Assembly: GCA_964608615.1 (NCBI GenBank)
Contig: CAZSQG010000006.1
Location: forward strand, 22,417 to 86,416
DNA length: 64,000 bases
Source: CALEUX01 sp964608615
Lineage (GTDB): Bacteria; Bacteroidota; Bacteroidia; Bacteroidales; Marinilabiliaceae
Direction: 5' to 3'
Shown: positions 9,264-18,677 of the stretch, piece after piece
How positions within the stretch are numbered: the stretch's first letter is position 1
Layout of the letters: the number at the start of each line of letters is the position of its first letter
Notes under the pieces: model-generated
The model's input: the letters and a program-made list of their open reading frames with translations, nothing else
What the model was told of the DNA's origin: nothing
Database searches by the model: none
Made by a program: the position numbers and the translations under genes

Positions 9264-10094
9264 TTAACAGCCAAGTTTTAGTTGCAATGCTTCAACTTTT
9301 TTCCCCAGGAAAAGGGATGCGGCATTGCTAAATTTCTCGCAATTCTCAGTACTGTAATATGTTTGGGTTCCTGATTTTGAACATTTATTGTCCATTTCAG
9401 GATGACGAATAAAATAATTGCGCAAACTGGTTGCCACTATAGCCCCCTGGCTTATTACCTTCACTTCCTTTGGCACAAACTTTTCAATTAACGGCAACAA
9501 AAGAGGGTAATGAGTGCAACCCAAAATCAAAGTATCTATAAGTGGCTGCCTTTTAAAGATGTTATCCAGATTTTTCTTGACAAAATAAGCGGCCCCATCA
9601 GTTAAATATTCCTCATTTTCGACCAGAGGAACCCACATGGGACAAGCCTCTTGTTCAACTATAAGCTTGGGGAAAAGCTTTTTTAATTCAAGCGGATATG
9701 AATTTGACAAAACAGTACCAACAGTACCAAGAACTCCTATATAGCCTGTCTTTGAATAATTCCCCACAACCTCCACACTGGGTCTGATTACCCCAAGAAC
9801 CCTACGCCCCGGATCAATTAAAGGAAGATTTCTCTGTTGAATAGTTCTCAGTGCTTTGGCCGAAGCAGTATTGCAAGCCAAAATAACCAAATGTGAACCC
9901 ATTTCAAAAAGTTTCTCTACTGCTTCAAGCGTGTAGCGATAAACAGCATCAAAAGATCGTCCACCATAAGGCGATCTGGCATTATCGCCTAAGTAAATAA
10001 AATCATAATTCGGAAACTCTTTCTGTAATTCAGAGAGAACAGAAAGCCCTCCATATCCTGAATCAAATACCCCAATGGGCCCTGCTATTTCCAT
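9264..10094 (-). CDS. murI: Glutamate racemase
   Basis: Interconverts L- and D-glutamate to supply D-Glu for peptidoglycan, in the cytoplasm and without cofactor. GVFDSGYGGLSVL at residue 8, the first catalytic cysteine in LACNTASA (Cys74) and the second in LGCTHYPLL (Cys193 with His195) are all intact. YLGDNARSPYG is the usual substrate-site stretch. Length 276 matches the family. It lies 108 bases below the OmpH operon on the same strand, but a strong terminator in between (10128-10161) suggests separate transcription. The tail, residues 235-276, is rich in Cys, Ser and Asn and is less conserved. Confidence 0.94.
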   Translation of the reverse strand: MEIAGPIGVFDSGYGGLSVLSELQKEFPNYDFIYLGDNARSPYGGRSFDAVYRYTLEAVEKLFEMGSHLVILACNTASAKALRTIQQRNLPLIDPGRRVLGVIRPSVEVVGNYSKTGYIGVLGTVGTVLSNSYPLELKKLFPKLIVEQEACPMWVPLVENEEYLTDGAAYFVKKNLDNIFKRQPLIDTLILGCTHYPLLLPLIEKFVPKEVKVISQGAIVATSLRNYFIRHPEMDNKCSKSGTQTYYSTENCEKFSNAASLFLGKKVEALQLKLGC

Positions 10095-10127
10095 AATCAG
10101 ACATATTCAAAATCACTTCAATTTAAC

Positions 10128-10161
10128 AAAAAGGGATGATACCGCAGCGTCATCCCTTTTT
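10128..10161 (-). terminator. Intrinsic terminator of the OmpH operon
   Basis: A 12-base perfect inverted repeat (aaaaagggatga with tcatccctttttt-type arm at 10150-10161) encloses a 10-base loop. On the minus strand the hairpin is followed by a T-rich run. It lies 42 bases beyond the last OmpH stop and just before murI. Confidence 0.8.
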
Positions 10162-10202
10162 GTTTTATAAATCATCCGAAGATATATAATCCCATGTTCA
10201 TA

Positions 10203-10712
10203 TTACTGAACAAGTTTAGCTTTCACTAATGACTCACAATCAAGGCTGGCAGTTGAATGATACAATACAACCTGAGAACTTACATCGAAAATGTAAATCA
10301 GCCCTTTTTCCACTCCAACTTCATCAATAGCTTTCTGAATTTTCTCCAGAATAGGTTGGTACATCTCCTGTTGTTTCTTGTTTAAGTTTTGTTGAGCCAG
10401 TGTGTCAAAATTCTCAAGACGTTGTTGAATATCCTGAATTTCCTTTTCCAATGTTGCTCTTACCAGCTCTGGTAATGTCTCACGTTGCTCAAGATATTCC
10501 TTAAATTTCTTTTCGGCCTCTTCCTGCATAATGGTACGGCGATCCTGTAAAGCTTTAGCTTCAGTCTGAATAGTCTTGTCAGCTTCCAGCTTATCAGGTA
10601 AAGCAGATATCAACTGCTGAACATTTATATGACCAAACTTGAGTTCCTGGGCCGATGCAAATGATACAACCAAAAGGAAAGATACAATAGCAGTAATTTT
10701 AAAAATCTTCAT
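10203..10712 (-). CDS. OmpH/Skp-family periplasmic chaperone, copy 1
   Basis: Periplasmic chaperone of the Skp type, expected to hold unfolded outer-membrane proteins on the way to BamA. A signal peptide (residues 1-21, ending ASAQ) is followed by LKFGHINVQQLISALPD, a long charged alpha-helical coiled coil at about 45-130, and a closing segment VGVEKGLIYIFDVSSQVVLYHS. Length 169 is normal. It shares this beginning and ending closely with the next gene upstream, so the two are tandem duplicates. It is the last gene of the bamA-ompH run and is followed by a strong terminator. Confidence 0.88.
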   Translation of the reverse strand: MKIFKITAIVSFLLVVSFASAQELKFGHINVQQLISALPDKLEADKTIQTEAKALQDRRTIMQEEAEKKFKEYLEQRETLPELVRATLEKEIQDIQQRLENFDTLAQQNLNKKQQEMYQPILEKIQKAIDEVGVEKGLIYIFDVSSQVVLYHSTASLDCESLVKAKLVQ

Positions 10713-10758
10713 ATACGAGTTATTAATTGATTCAACATTAGTTTTTTATTGTGACAAA

Positions 10759-11271
10759 CTAAATGCCCAGTTTGGTTTTTACCATTTGAGCAATATCAAT
10801 ACTCTTGGTTGAATAGTAAAGAGTAAGGCCCGATTTAACCTCAAAAATATAAATAAATCCCTCTTCAACACCAACCTCATCAATGGCATTATTGAGCTTT
10901 TCCCACACAGGTGTTTGCATTTCCTGATTTTTTTCTTGTAATGTTTTTTGGGCATTTTGAAAGAACGCCTGAACTTTCTGCTGCATTTCAGTTAGCTCCT
11001 TTTCTTTTGCTGCTCTTTCCTCAGCTGAAAGCGTACTAGCCTTTTGTTGGTAATCGGTTTCTAATTTTCCCAACTCTTCTTTCATAGTGGTAAACTGTCC
11101 CTCAAGTTTTGTAGTTTCAGCTTCCAGAACGGTCTGAATATTTTTATATTCAGGCATTTCCGTTAATATGGCTTCCACATCAATATGTCCAAACTTAAGC
11201 GTTTGAGCCTTAAGAGCAGATCCTGTCAGTGCCATTGCTATGGCCAAAAACACTAATTTTCTTATTCTCAT
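10759..11271 (-). CDS. OmpH/Skp-family periplasmic chaperone, copy 2
   Basis: Second Skp-like chaperone. Signal peptide with cleavage after LKAQ, then TLKFGHIDVEAILTEMPEY, a helical coiled-coil stretch rich in Lys, Glu and Gln (about residues 45-130), and VGVEEGFIYIFEVKSGLTLYYS at the end. The opening and closing segments match copy 1 almost residue for residue, while the coiled coil differs. This suggests a recent duplication with drift in the client-binding tentacles. It sits 46 bases upstream of copy 1 and 17 bases downstream of copy 3, with all three on the minus strand behind bamA. Confidence 0.88.
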   Translation of the reverse strand: MRIRKLVFLAIAMALTGSALKAQTLKFGHIDVEAILTEMPEYKNIQTVLEAETTKLEGQFTTMKEELGKLETDYQQKASTLSAEERAAKEKELTEMQQKVQAFFQNAQKTLQEKNQEMQTPVWEKLNNAIDEVGVEEGFIYIFEVKSGLTLYYSTKSIDIAQMVKTKLGI

Positions 11272-11288
11272 GAATTCTCTTTTTCAGG

Positions 11289-11801
11289 TTATCTTTTATA
11301 TCCAAGTCTGGTAAGCACCTGGTCACTTTTATCAAATTTCGGATCAAGGTAAAGAACTCCACTAGATTTATCAAAAATAACAGACAGGTCTTCTTCCTTA
11401 GCTATTTCGCGTAAAGCAGATGATATCTGATCTTGTATGGGCTGAATTAAAGCTTCTTGCTTTTTTGTCAATTCACCTTCGGGACCAAAATATTTCTGCT
11501 GCAAAAGTTTTGCTTGTTTCTCCTTCTCAATAATTGCTTCTTCCTTTTTTATACGCATTTCATTGGAAAGAAAAACACTTTCGGTTTGAAACTCTTTATA
11601 CATTTTTGCCACTTCCTGATAAATAGTTTCAATCTCCATCTGCCAACGTTTCGACGTCTGATTGAGCTGTTCCTGCGCTGCTTCGTAAGCAGGAACATTT
11701 CTCAAAACATATTCTGTATCTACAAAGGCATATTTTTGAGAAAAGGATACTGCTTGTAATCCAATAACTCCCAAAAGTATTAAAATTGTTCTTTTAATCA
11801 T
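11289..11801 (-). CDS. OmpH/Skp-family periplasmic chaperone, copy 3
   Basis: Most divergent of the three Skp-like proteins. The start is taken at ATG 11801 (MIKRTILILLGVIGLQ), which gives a clean signal peptide ending at SFSQ; the frame stays open up to 11882, but that extension would put 27 hydrophilic and mixed residues in front of the signal. The mature part opens KYAFVDTEYVLRNVPAY, has a coiled coil with QLNQTSKRWQMEIETIYQE and KKEEAIIEKEKQAKLLQQKY, and closes LSVIFDKSSGVLYLDPKFD. This form is the usual partner of BamA in Bacteroidota, and bamA lies about 200 bases upstream. Confidence 0.88.
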   Translation of the reverse strand: MIKRTILILLGVIGLQAVSFSQKYAFVDTEYVLRNVPAYEAAQEQLNQTSKRWQMEIETIYQEVAKMYKEFQTESVFLSNEMRIKKEEAIIEKEKQAKLLQQKYFGPEGELTKKQEALIQPIQDQISSALREIAKEEDLSVIFDKSSGVLYLDPKFDKSDQVLTRLGYKR

Positions 11802-12002
11802 AGCGCTTCGTTTTTTCTTTAAAGCTAACAAAAACCAAACCAATTTACCAAAACCCTTTTGAAACGAATCACATCCTGTCATTAATCAGGCAATACTTTT
11901 ATAATTCATTGGCCAGGTGGAACATTCATTCCTATAGTCATACCCCTGCGCATTCGCCGGCAAATATGGATGTTTATTGTGTTTGAAAAAATAATGGTGT
12001 CA

Positions 12003-14555
12003 TTAGAAATTTTGTCCCATTACAAAATGGAAATTACTTCCACCACCCTGTTTTTCACCAGGAATATCATCAAATCCATAACCCCAGTCAATACCCATAA
12101 GCCCAAACATTGGAAGGAATATGCGTAACCCAACTCCTGCTGAACGTTTCAATGCAAAGGGATTAAAATCTTTAAAATCGGACCATGAATTACCGGCTTC
12201 AGCAAAAACAAGTCCGTAAACCGTTGCAGATGGCTCTAGTGTCAATGGATAACGCAATTCCATAGTTAACTTTGAATACATGTTACCATCCTGTAGGCTA
12301 CGATAAGACCCATCGCTTGCAACATTATACGAAAGAGCTGTGAGGCTTCCATTCTCATAGCCTCGTAATCCAATTGTTTCACTTCCATAATAACTGTATC
12401 CAGCCATTCCATCACCACCCAAAACATATTTTTCAAATGGCGATTTCAGGTACTTATTGTAATAACCTAAAAATCCATATTCCATTTTGCTCATTAATAT
12501 TAATTTGCCATTATTATCAAGAGACTTAAACATGGAACCTTTTAACGACCACTTATGGTATTCAATTAATCGATACAGCTCTTTCTCATCAGTAATTTTT
12601 GAATAATCTTTATTGGAAAAGAGTGAATAAGGTGGTGTAAATTCAACCCCCATAGAAAAATCAGAACCTGAACGTGTATAAAGCGGATTATCGATGGATC
12701 GCCGTGAGAGCATAACTTTAAACTTCAAACTGTGTGAAAAACCATTTTCCATAAAGAAATAGCGCCAGTTCTTAAGATCATATAATTGATAACTAACCTC
12801 TGTATATAGTGAGAAAAAGTCATCGGGCCAGGTTAACCTTCGTCCAAAACCAACAGAAATACCAAATGTTTTTAGATGCTGATTAGAATTAGTGTCGTAA
12901 TAATTATTGCTATATCCCGAACTGCTACCATAGTAGCTACTGTTTACGCCGGTTTGCATTGATCGCGAAACAGATACACTCAGAGAATTTGGTTTTTTCC
13001 CACCAAGCCATGGTTCCACAAAAGAAAGACTGTACGATTGATAATACTTTCCATTGGTTTGTGCCCTGATTGAAAGTGTTTGTCCATCCCCTGTTGGTAA
13101 TGGTCGCCAGGCTTCTTTATTAAAAACATTCCTAACCGAGAAATTGCTAAACTTAAGACCCAAAGATCCCACAAACATACCAGCACCCCAGCCTCCTGAG
13201 AGTTCAATCTGATCGTTGGCTTTTTCTTCAAGGTTAAATTCAATATCAACAGTTCCCTTATCCTGATCAGGAATAGGAACCGGGTTCATTTTTTCCGGAT
13301 CAAAATGTCCTAACTGCGCCAATTCACGAACTGAACGAATAATGGCTTCTTTATTAAACAACTCCCCCGGTTTTGTACGTAACTCCCTGCGCACCACGTG
13401 CTCATGGGTTTTAGTATTACCTTTAATAATTACTCTGTTAATTGTAGCAGGCTCTCCTTCGTAAATCCGCATTTCCAAATCTACAGTATCACCTTTTATT
13501 CTAACATCTACAGGAATAATACGGCTAAAGAGATAACCATTATTCATATAAAGGTTGTGAACAGCATCATCGTCAGTAAAAAGACGCTCATCAAGCAGAG
13601 TCTGGTTAAACACATCTCCCTTTTTGATTCTGAGGGTATGTGAAAGGAACTCTCCTGCATAAAGGCTATTCCCAATCCAGGTAATATCACCATAATAGTA
13701 TTTCAGCCCCTCTTCAATGGCAATTTTTATATCAACGGTGTTGTTATCATTCCTTGTAACCGAGTCATATTCAATGGTAGCATCACGATAACCTTTCTCG
13801 TTGTATTTTTCAATAATAGTTAAAAGATCCTTCCTGTATTCTTCTTCAACAAACTTCTTAGTTTTGAAAAAATTCAAGATTTTTCTTCGTTCGTTAGTCT
13901 TTTTCGTGTACTTATTCAACCGTCTATCAGAAAAAACTTCGTTGCCTATAAATTCAAGATTGCTTACTTTAACCTTTTCTTTTTTGTCAACAGTAATATC
14001 CAGAAAAACATGATTTTTCTTATCCGGATCATCTCTCTGAACTATAGTTACTTCAGTATTAAAAAAGCCCTTTTCAACAAAATGATTTTTAATAAAACGT
14101 TCAGATCGGGTAATAAGATAAGGGGTAACCTGACTTCCCTTCATCATGGCAATTTTTTCAGTAACTGCTTCCTTTTCCGATTTCTTTAAGCCATAGAAAT
14201 TTATATCAGATAATCGGGCTCTTTCCTGAAGAAATATACTCAGATAAACTAAACGTCCTTCGATTTTTGATGCTGAAATGTTAACATCAGAAAAAAGGCC
14301 GTACTCCCAGTACTTTTTGATAGCTCTGGTTATTTCATCGCCAGGAATGGAGATTTCCTGACCCACCTTTAATCCTGATAAACCAGCAAGAATAGTAGGA
14401 TCATTATTCAAATCACCGCTAACCTGTATCTCTGCAATCTCATATTTTCGTGGTTTTCCGGAATAAGATATTTCTGGAGCAGTGTTTTGTCCAAAAATGG
14501 AAAGGAAAGAAAGTAAAAAAAGAATAAATACCGGGGTTAAACGTTTAAGCATCAC
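12003..14555 (-). CDS. bamA: BamA, outer membrane protein assembly factor
   Basis: Central Omp85 component that folds and inserts outer-membrane beta-barrel proteins. A signal peptide (MMLKRLTPVFILFLLSFLSI..GQ) precedes five POTRA-like repeats over about residues 35-430 and a 16-strand barrel to residue 850. The barrel ends GMDWGYGFDD-like (read GIDWGYGFDDI) and closes with FHFVMGQNF, whose terminal Phe is the usual outer-membrane signal. GLRGYENGSL resembles the conserved lid-loop R-G-F/Y motif. Its start overlaps the uppS stop by one base, so the two are translationally coupled. Three Skp-like genes follow, which fits one envelope-assembly operon. Confidence 0.94.
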   Translation of the reverse strand: MMLKRLTPVFILFLLSFLSIFGQNTAPEISYSGKPRKYEIAEIQVSGDLNNDPTILAGLSGLKVGQEISIPGDEITRAIKKYWEYGLFSDVNISASKIEGRLVYLSIFLQERARLSDINFYGLKKSEKEAVTEKIAMMKGSQVTPYLITRSERFIKNHFVEKGFFNTEVTIVQRDDPDKKNHVFLDITVDKKEKVKVSNLEFIGNEVFSDRRLNKYTKKTNERRKILNFFKTKKFVEEEYRKDLLTIIEKYNEKGYRDATIEYDSVTRNDNNTVDIKIAIEEGLKYYYGDITWIGNSLYAGEFLSHTLRIKKGDVFNQTLLDERLFTDDDAVHNLYMNNGYLFSRIIPVDVRIKGDTVDLEMRIYEGEPATINRVIIKGNTKTHEHVVRRELRTKPGELFNKEAIIRSVRELAQLGHFDPEKMNPVPIPDQDKGTVDIEFNLEEKANDQIELSGGWGAGMFVGSLGLKFSNFSVRNVFNKEAWRPLPTGDGQTLSIRAQTNGKYYQSYSLSFVEPWLGGKKPNSLSVSVSRSMQTGVNSSYYGSSSGYSNNYYDTNSNQHLKTFGISVGFGRRLTWPDDFFSLYTEVSYQLYDLKNWRYFFMENGFSHSLKFKVMLSRRSIDNPLYTRSGSDFSMGVEFTPPYSLFSNKDYSKITDEKELYRLIEYHKWSLKGSMFKSLDNNGKLILMSKMEYGFLGYYNKYLKSPFEKYVLGGDGMAGYSYYGSETIGLRGYENGSLTALSYNVASDGSYRSLQDGNMYSKLTMELRYPLTLEPSATVYGLVFAEAGNSWSDFKDFNPFALKRSAGVGLRIFLPMFGLMGIDWGYGFDDIPGEKQGGGSNFHFVMGQNF

Positions 14556-15301
14556 TATTTATTTAAAATTAACTGGTCACTTGTTTTTCCAAATCTTCGT
14601 TCACGCTGTTGAAAATCCAGCAACGCTTCATAAAAATGTTCCCTGCGAAAATCGGGCCACAAAATATTGGAAAAATATAATTCAGAGTAAGCAATTTGCC
14701 AAAGTAAAAAATTACTTATACGCATTTCCCCACTTGTTCGTATTAACAATTCAGGATCAGGTATTTCAGAAGTCTCAAGATATTTACTAAAAACCTCGCT
14801 ATTTATATCTGATATATTTAACTCATTACTTTTCACATCTTCACAGAGCTGTTTAATGGCTTCAATAATTTCCCACCTCGAGCTGTAACTCAAAGCTAAA
14901 ATTAAAGTAAGGCCAGTATTTCCGGATGTTTTCTGAATACAATCGTCTAATTTATCCTTAACCTTCTTTGGAAGACTTGTTTTACAACCAATTGATTTCA
15001 ACTGAACATTATTCTTCATCAAAGTTTTAGTCTCCGATGCAATGGTTGTAACCAACAAAGACATAAGCGCATCCACTTCATTCTTAGGACGACTCCAGTT
15101 CTCGGTAGAGAAAGCATACAAAGTAAGATAATCAATACCCAATTCAGCTGAGGCTTCGGTGACTTCCCTAACTGCTTTAACACCGCTTTTATGCCCAAAA
15201 ACACGAGCAGTACCGCGCTGCATAGCCCAACGTCCGTTACCATCCATAATAATGGCCACATGACGGGGGAGCTTATCCTTAACTAACTGATCTTTTAACA
15301 T
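14555..15301 (-). CDS. uppS: Isoprenyl transferase (undecaprenyl diphosphate synthase)
   Basis: cis-Prenyltransferase making the C55 carrier lipid for peptidoglycan and surface polysaccharides. HVAIIMDGNGRWA near residue 14 holds the catalytic Asp, GHKSGVKAVREVTEASAELG and YAFSTENWSRPKNEV follow, and LLIRTSGEMRISNFLLWQ near 205 is the C-terminal substrate motif. Length 248 is typical. The stop codon overlaps the bamA start by one base, and the DUF6089 gene lies 18 bases upstream. The order NAD kinase, DUF6089, uppS, bamA, ompH is common in Bacteroidales. Confidence 0.95.
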   Translation of the reverse strand: MLKDQLVKDKLPRHVAIIMDGNGRWAMQRGTARVFGHKSGVKAVREVTEASAELGIDYLTLYAFSTENWSRPKNEVDALMSLLVTTIASETKTLMKNNVQLKSIGCKTSLPKKVKDKLDDCIQKTSGNTGLTLILALSYSSRWEIIEAIKQLCEDVKSNELNISDINSEVFSKYLETSEIPDPELLIRTSGEMRISNFLLWQIAYSELYFSNILWPDFRREHFYEALLDFQQRERRFGKTSDQLILNK

Positions 15302-15319
15302 ATACTCTTGTTCCTCTTT

Positions 15320-16060
15320 TCAAAATCCGTCATTACATTTACTGTGACGATTTATTAGACTAAAAGTAGCCGTAACACCAACCACCGAAAACCAGTCGTT
15401 GTTATGACTAACAACCTCCTGATTAAAGCCATACGGATCAGATGGATTTATCGGAGAATCCATATCCACAAAATCCAAATCATCGATGAAAGTTTTCCTG
15501 AGAGTCCATTCCAGCCCAAGTTTGAGCCCATTTTTAAACTTCCACTTTACACCTCCACCGAAGGGCAAAGATAATACAAAAAGCGGTTTTTCATTATGAT
15601 TACCATTCTCTTGTATATATCTTTTATAAAATACCGATCCCACGCCAAATGTAAAATAAGGAGAGAATGTAGATTCTTTTTTGAAAGGATGATCGAAAGA
15701 GAAAAAATTAAATTCCATCATAGCTGTGAGGTCTCCCATTGAACGATTAAAACGGTACGAGACACCTTCTGCTTGTGGCAAATAAACGCTACGGGCAGGG
15801 TAAGCTCCACTTATACTAACTAATGAAGCTCCAGCCCTAAAAGCAATCCTATCGTTCACGGAATAGCGCACAATAATTCCCGCCATTGGATGTACACGGT
15901 AAAACTGTTGCTGGGGATTTAAGTCGCCATTATACCATGAAACCCCTAACATGGGGCCTGCTTCCAATAAAGTTTGGCTAAAGACCTGTTGCGGTAGGAA
16001 CTTAAAAACCAACAGGAGGAAAATTGTTATGACAATTCCGGATCGGGGGATTAGCTTCAT
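15320..16060 (-). CDS. DUF6089-type outer membrane beta-barrel protein
   Basis: Predicted outer-membrane barrel of unknown role. The start is taken at ATG 16060 (MKLIPRSGIVITIFLLLVF), which puts a signal peptide ending FSQ at the N-terminus; the open frame runs to 16129 but the extra residues do not look like a signal. The mature protein begins TLLEAGPMLGVSWYNGDLNP, a form seen in the DUF6089 family, then alternates aromatic and polar strands with GVGSVFYKRYI, PFGGGVKWKFKNGLKLGLEW and a last strand VVGVTATFSLI. Its fixed place between NAD kinase and uppS/bamA suggests envelope work, but no function is known. Confidence 0.8.
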   Translation of the reverse strand: MKLIPRSGIVITIFLLLVFKFLPQQVFSQTLLEAGPMLGVSWYNGDLNPQQQFYRVHPMAGIIVRYSVNDRIAFRAGASLVSISGAYPARSVYLPQAEGVSYRFNRSMGDLTAMMEFNFFSFDHPFKKESTFSPYFTFGVGSVFYKRYIQENGNHNEKPLFVLSLPFGGGVKWKFKNGLKLGLEWTLRKTFIDDLDFVDMDSPINPSDPYGFNQEVVSHNNDWFSVVGVTATFSLINRHSKCNDGF

Positions 16061-16160
16061 TAATATTCTGTGATATAAAAAGTATACAAAGAAACAAAAA
16101 CAAACGGAATTATATTCCATTAAAGACAAAACGGTTTTGGTTGCATTTTATTGCTATACA

Positions 16161-17039
16161 TTAATTACGTCGATCGGCTCCCCACATAAGTTTTGAGCGT
16201 AATGTTGAATAAAAACTCTGTCCCATCCGTTCAACTACAGAAATAGTAAAATCGGATTTCCGAATCCGTAATTCAACCGAGTCCTCCAAAACACAACTAC
16301 GTGAATCCAACGAAGCAAGAAACTTTCCTCCCCGTCCCTCTATCCTGAGCGTAACATCAATATTGTTTGGCACTACCAGAGGACGCACGGTCAAATTATG
16401 CGGAGCTATGGGCGTAATCACAAATTCTTTTGATGATGGGTGCAAAATTGGCCCACCAACGCTCAAAGAGTATGCTGTTGATCCGGTTGGAGTAGCTATT
16501 ATAAGTCCATCGGCCCAATATGAATTTAGGAACTCATTATTTAATGTGGTATGGATTGTAATCATTGATGAGCTGTCGCGTTTATGCACAGCCAGTTCAT
16601 TCAAGGCAAAATTAAGATCACCAAACCAGGGTTGGTTAGTTTCAACCTTTAGTAAATCCAAAGTACGCAACACAAATCGTCCTTCAATGATTTCGTGTAT
16701 GGCAGCCGGTAATTCTTCCATTGAAATTTCAGCTAAAAAACCCAGTCTGCCGGTATTAATTCCAACTATAGGAATATTGCGATCTCTAACAATGGTTACA
16801 GCCTCAAGAAAAGTTCCATCACCCCCAATACTAAAAAGAAGATCGGTAGGAGGTAAATTAATATTGTTATCAAAAAAACCTTCTACTTTTGGGTCTATCC
16901 CAACCGAATTAGTAAGAAACCCGAAAAAGGGTTTATATATAAATAATTCAACTTTTGCGGCTGCAAGTTCTTTAAAAAGGACAGAGCATTTTTCGTTAAA
17001 CAAATCATCGAACCGTTTTCCAAAAATAGCAATTCTCAT
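16161..17039 (-). CDS. nadK: NAD kinase
   Basis: Phosphorylates NAD to NADP in the cytoplasm. The start is taken at ATG 17039, giving MRIAIFGKRFDDLFNE; the open frame extends 69 bases further but adds a segment not seen in the family. The GGDGTFLEAV motif lies at about residue 77, with NTGRLGFLAEI, ELAVHKRD and the conserved TPTGSTAYSLSVGGPI (about 187-202). The resulting 292 residues are normal. It is read in the same direction as the CBS gene upstream and the DUF6089-uppS-bamA run downstream. Confidence 0.94.
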   Translation of the reverse strand: MRIAIFGKRFDDLFNEKCSVLFKELAAAKVELFIYKPFFGFLTNSVGIDPKVEGFFDNNINLPPTDLLFSIGGDGTFLEAVTIVRDRNIPIVGINTGRLGFLAEISMEELPAAIHEIIEGRFVLRTLDLLKVETNQPWFGDLNFALNELAVHKRDSSSMITIHTTLNNEFLNSYWADGLIIATPTGSTAYSLSVGGPILHPSSKEFVITPIAPHNLTVRPLVVPNNIDVTLRIEGRGGKFLASLDSRSCVLEDSVELRIRKSDFTISVVERMGQSFYSTLRSKLMWGADRRN

Positions 17040-17128
17040 TAGGGAAGGTATTTTTTTGATTATTATAACCATAGAGGCACACTTTATCATTAATGTGCCT
17101 GCTGCCAAAGTTATAAAAAAGAGTAGTT

Positions 17129-17794
17129 CTATACACTTAAATAACGGATCAAAGATTCATAGTTACGCTGAACAGTTTCATCAACTGGCGTTTCGGTACC
17201 ATATACCGCCCTAACCTGATACCCGTAACGTTCAAACGCATTTAAAACAACAGTTAAATCGCTGCGATTTAGTTTTATGGTTAAAGATAGGCTCCCATTA
17301 TCCAAATTCTGCGTAACATATAAACTTAAAATTTTCGCATCCGAATCTTCTACAATTCGTGCTATTTCTGATAAGGCATAATCCCGGATTCCTACTTCAA
17401 TCTGGAGAATCCCTCCAGGTGTATGAGAAGCAATGAGTTGGCTAAACCGGTGCATTAAATCGTTTTGAGTTATTACACCCAGAAACTCCTTCTCATCATT
17501 TAAAACAGGCACCACACTCAACTTTAACCTCGATGCAATTTCAATAACATCATAAATATGTTGATGATTGAAAACATAAGGTTTCATTAACGATAATCGA
17601 TGATTTCCAAGGGGCTCTTCGGCCGAATTGAGATCATAAATATCAACATCGGAAATTAATCCAAGAAAAATAAGATTATTAACAATTGGAAGATGCGACA
17701 CCCTGAAAGCCTCCATCCAATTTAGAGCATCAAGCCCAGTGTCAGAGGTTTTAAGTGACGGAATCACATCAGATATTAAATCTTTTGCCAGCAT
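17129..17794 (-). CDS. CBS-domain protein
   Basis: Two CBS motifs fill residues 1-130 (LAKDLISDVIPSLKTSDTGLD, FLGVITQNDLMHRFSQL), forming a probable adenosyl-ligand-sensing Bateman module. The remainder (about 140-221) looks ACT-like, with IARIVEDSDAKILSLYVTQN and a beta-rich LTIKLNRSDL. It has no enzymatic domain. Homologues of this layout are often found beside nadK and pdxJ in Bacteroidales, which hints at a link with nucleotide cofactors, but nothing in the sequence states the ligand or the partner. It is divergent from pdxJ. Confidence 0.8.
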   Translation of the reverse strand: MLAKDLISDVIPSLKTSDTGLDALNWMEAFRVSHLPIVNNLIFLGLISDVDIYDLNSAEEPLGNHRLSLMKPYVFNHQHIYDVIEIASRLKLSVVPVLNDEKEFLGVITQNDLMHRFSQLIASHTPGGILQIEVGIRDYALSEIARIVEDSDAKILSLYVTQNLDNGSLSLTIKLNRSDLTVVLNAFERYGYQVRAVYGTETPVDETVQRNYESLIRYLSV

Positions 17795-17954
17795 AAATCA
17801 GATTAAGAAAATACTTTATAACTTTGCTTTCTCAAACTAAAGCGACCAATCCTGTTAAGGATTGACTTGTTAAACCATGAATAATATAAACTTAAACAAA
17901 ATTTACCAATAACAGTTTAATCCGGAAAATTTCTCTACAAATTAGATACCCAAA

Positions 17955-18671
17955 ATGACAAAACTAAGTGTAAACATAAATAAAATAGCAACATTACGCA
18001 ATTCCAGAGGTGGGAATATCCCTGATGTAGTAAAAGCAGCCATTGACATTCAAAATTTTGGTGCTGAAGGTATTACTGTTCATCCACGTCCCGACGAAAG
18101 ACACATTCGTCAAAAAGATGTTTATAATATCCGCCAAATCATTCGTACCGAGTTCAATATTGAGGGTTATCCCTCACGAAAATTCATTGATCTGGTTAAG
18201 TCGGTAAAACCTCATCAGGTTACATTAGTTCCCGATCCGCCAGAAGCTTTAACATCAAACGCCGGGTGGGATACCATTACTCACCTTACTTTTTTACAGG
18301 ATGTGATTGCTGAGTTCAAAGAAATAGGTATCAGAACATCAATTTTCATTGATCCCAATCCCGAATTTATTCTGAATGCTGCAAACACCAACACTGACCG
18401 CATTGAATTATATACCGAGTCCTATGCCACTCTTTTCCCGGTTGATCCTGAAAAAGCCATTGCCCCTTTTGTTGAAGCTGCTAATATTGCCAACAAAGCG
18501 GGTTTGAAAATTAATGCCGGGCACGACCTAAATCTTCAGAATCTTCATTTCTTTAACGAACGAATTCCTTTCCTGAAAGAAGTATCCATTGGCCATGCAC
18601 TTATTGCAGATGCACTTTATATTGGACTTGAAAAAACCATTTCACTTTACAAAGAGCAGTTGCTAAAATAA
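17955..18671 (+). CDS. pdxJ: Pyridoxine 5'-phosphate synthase
   Basis: Last ring-closing step of the DXP-dependent vitamin B6 pathway, joining 1-deoxyxylulose-5-phosphate with 3-amino-2-oxopropyl phosphate. Signature stretches are LSVNINKIATLRNSRGG, GAEGITVHPRPDERHIR (with the catalytic His), LVPDPPEALTSNAGW, NPEFI, and NAGHDLNLQNL followed by EVSIGHALIADAL. Length 238 is typical. The hydrolase gene follows after 6 bases. A TAACTTTG box at 17819-17826 could drive it, but lies 130 bases upstream. Confidence 0.95.
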   Translation: MTKLSVNINKIATLRNSRGGNIPDVVKAAIDIQNFGAEGITVHPRPDERHIRQKDVYNIRQIIRTEFNIEGYPSRKFIDLVKSVKPHQVTLVPDPPEALTSNAGWDTITHLTFLQDVIAEFKEIGIRTSIFIDPNPEFILNAANTNTDRIELYTESYATLFPVDPEKAIAPFVEAANIANKAGLKINAGHDLNLQNLHFFNERIPFLKEVSIGHALIADALYIGLEKTISLYKEQLLK

Positions 18672-18677
18672 TTTATA

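Noticed and set aside
16363..17214. 283-codon plus-strand open frame opposite the NAD kinase and CBS genes
   Set aside because: It lies fully over two well-recognised minus-strand genes; its translation is low-complexity Ser/Lys/Ile text with no domain. A shadow frame.
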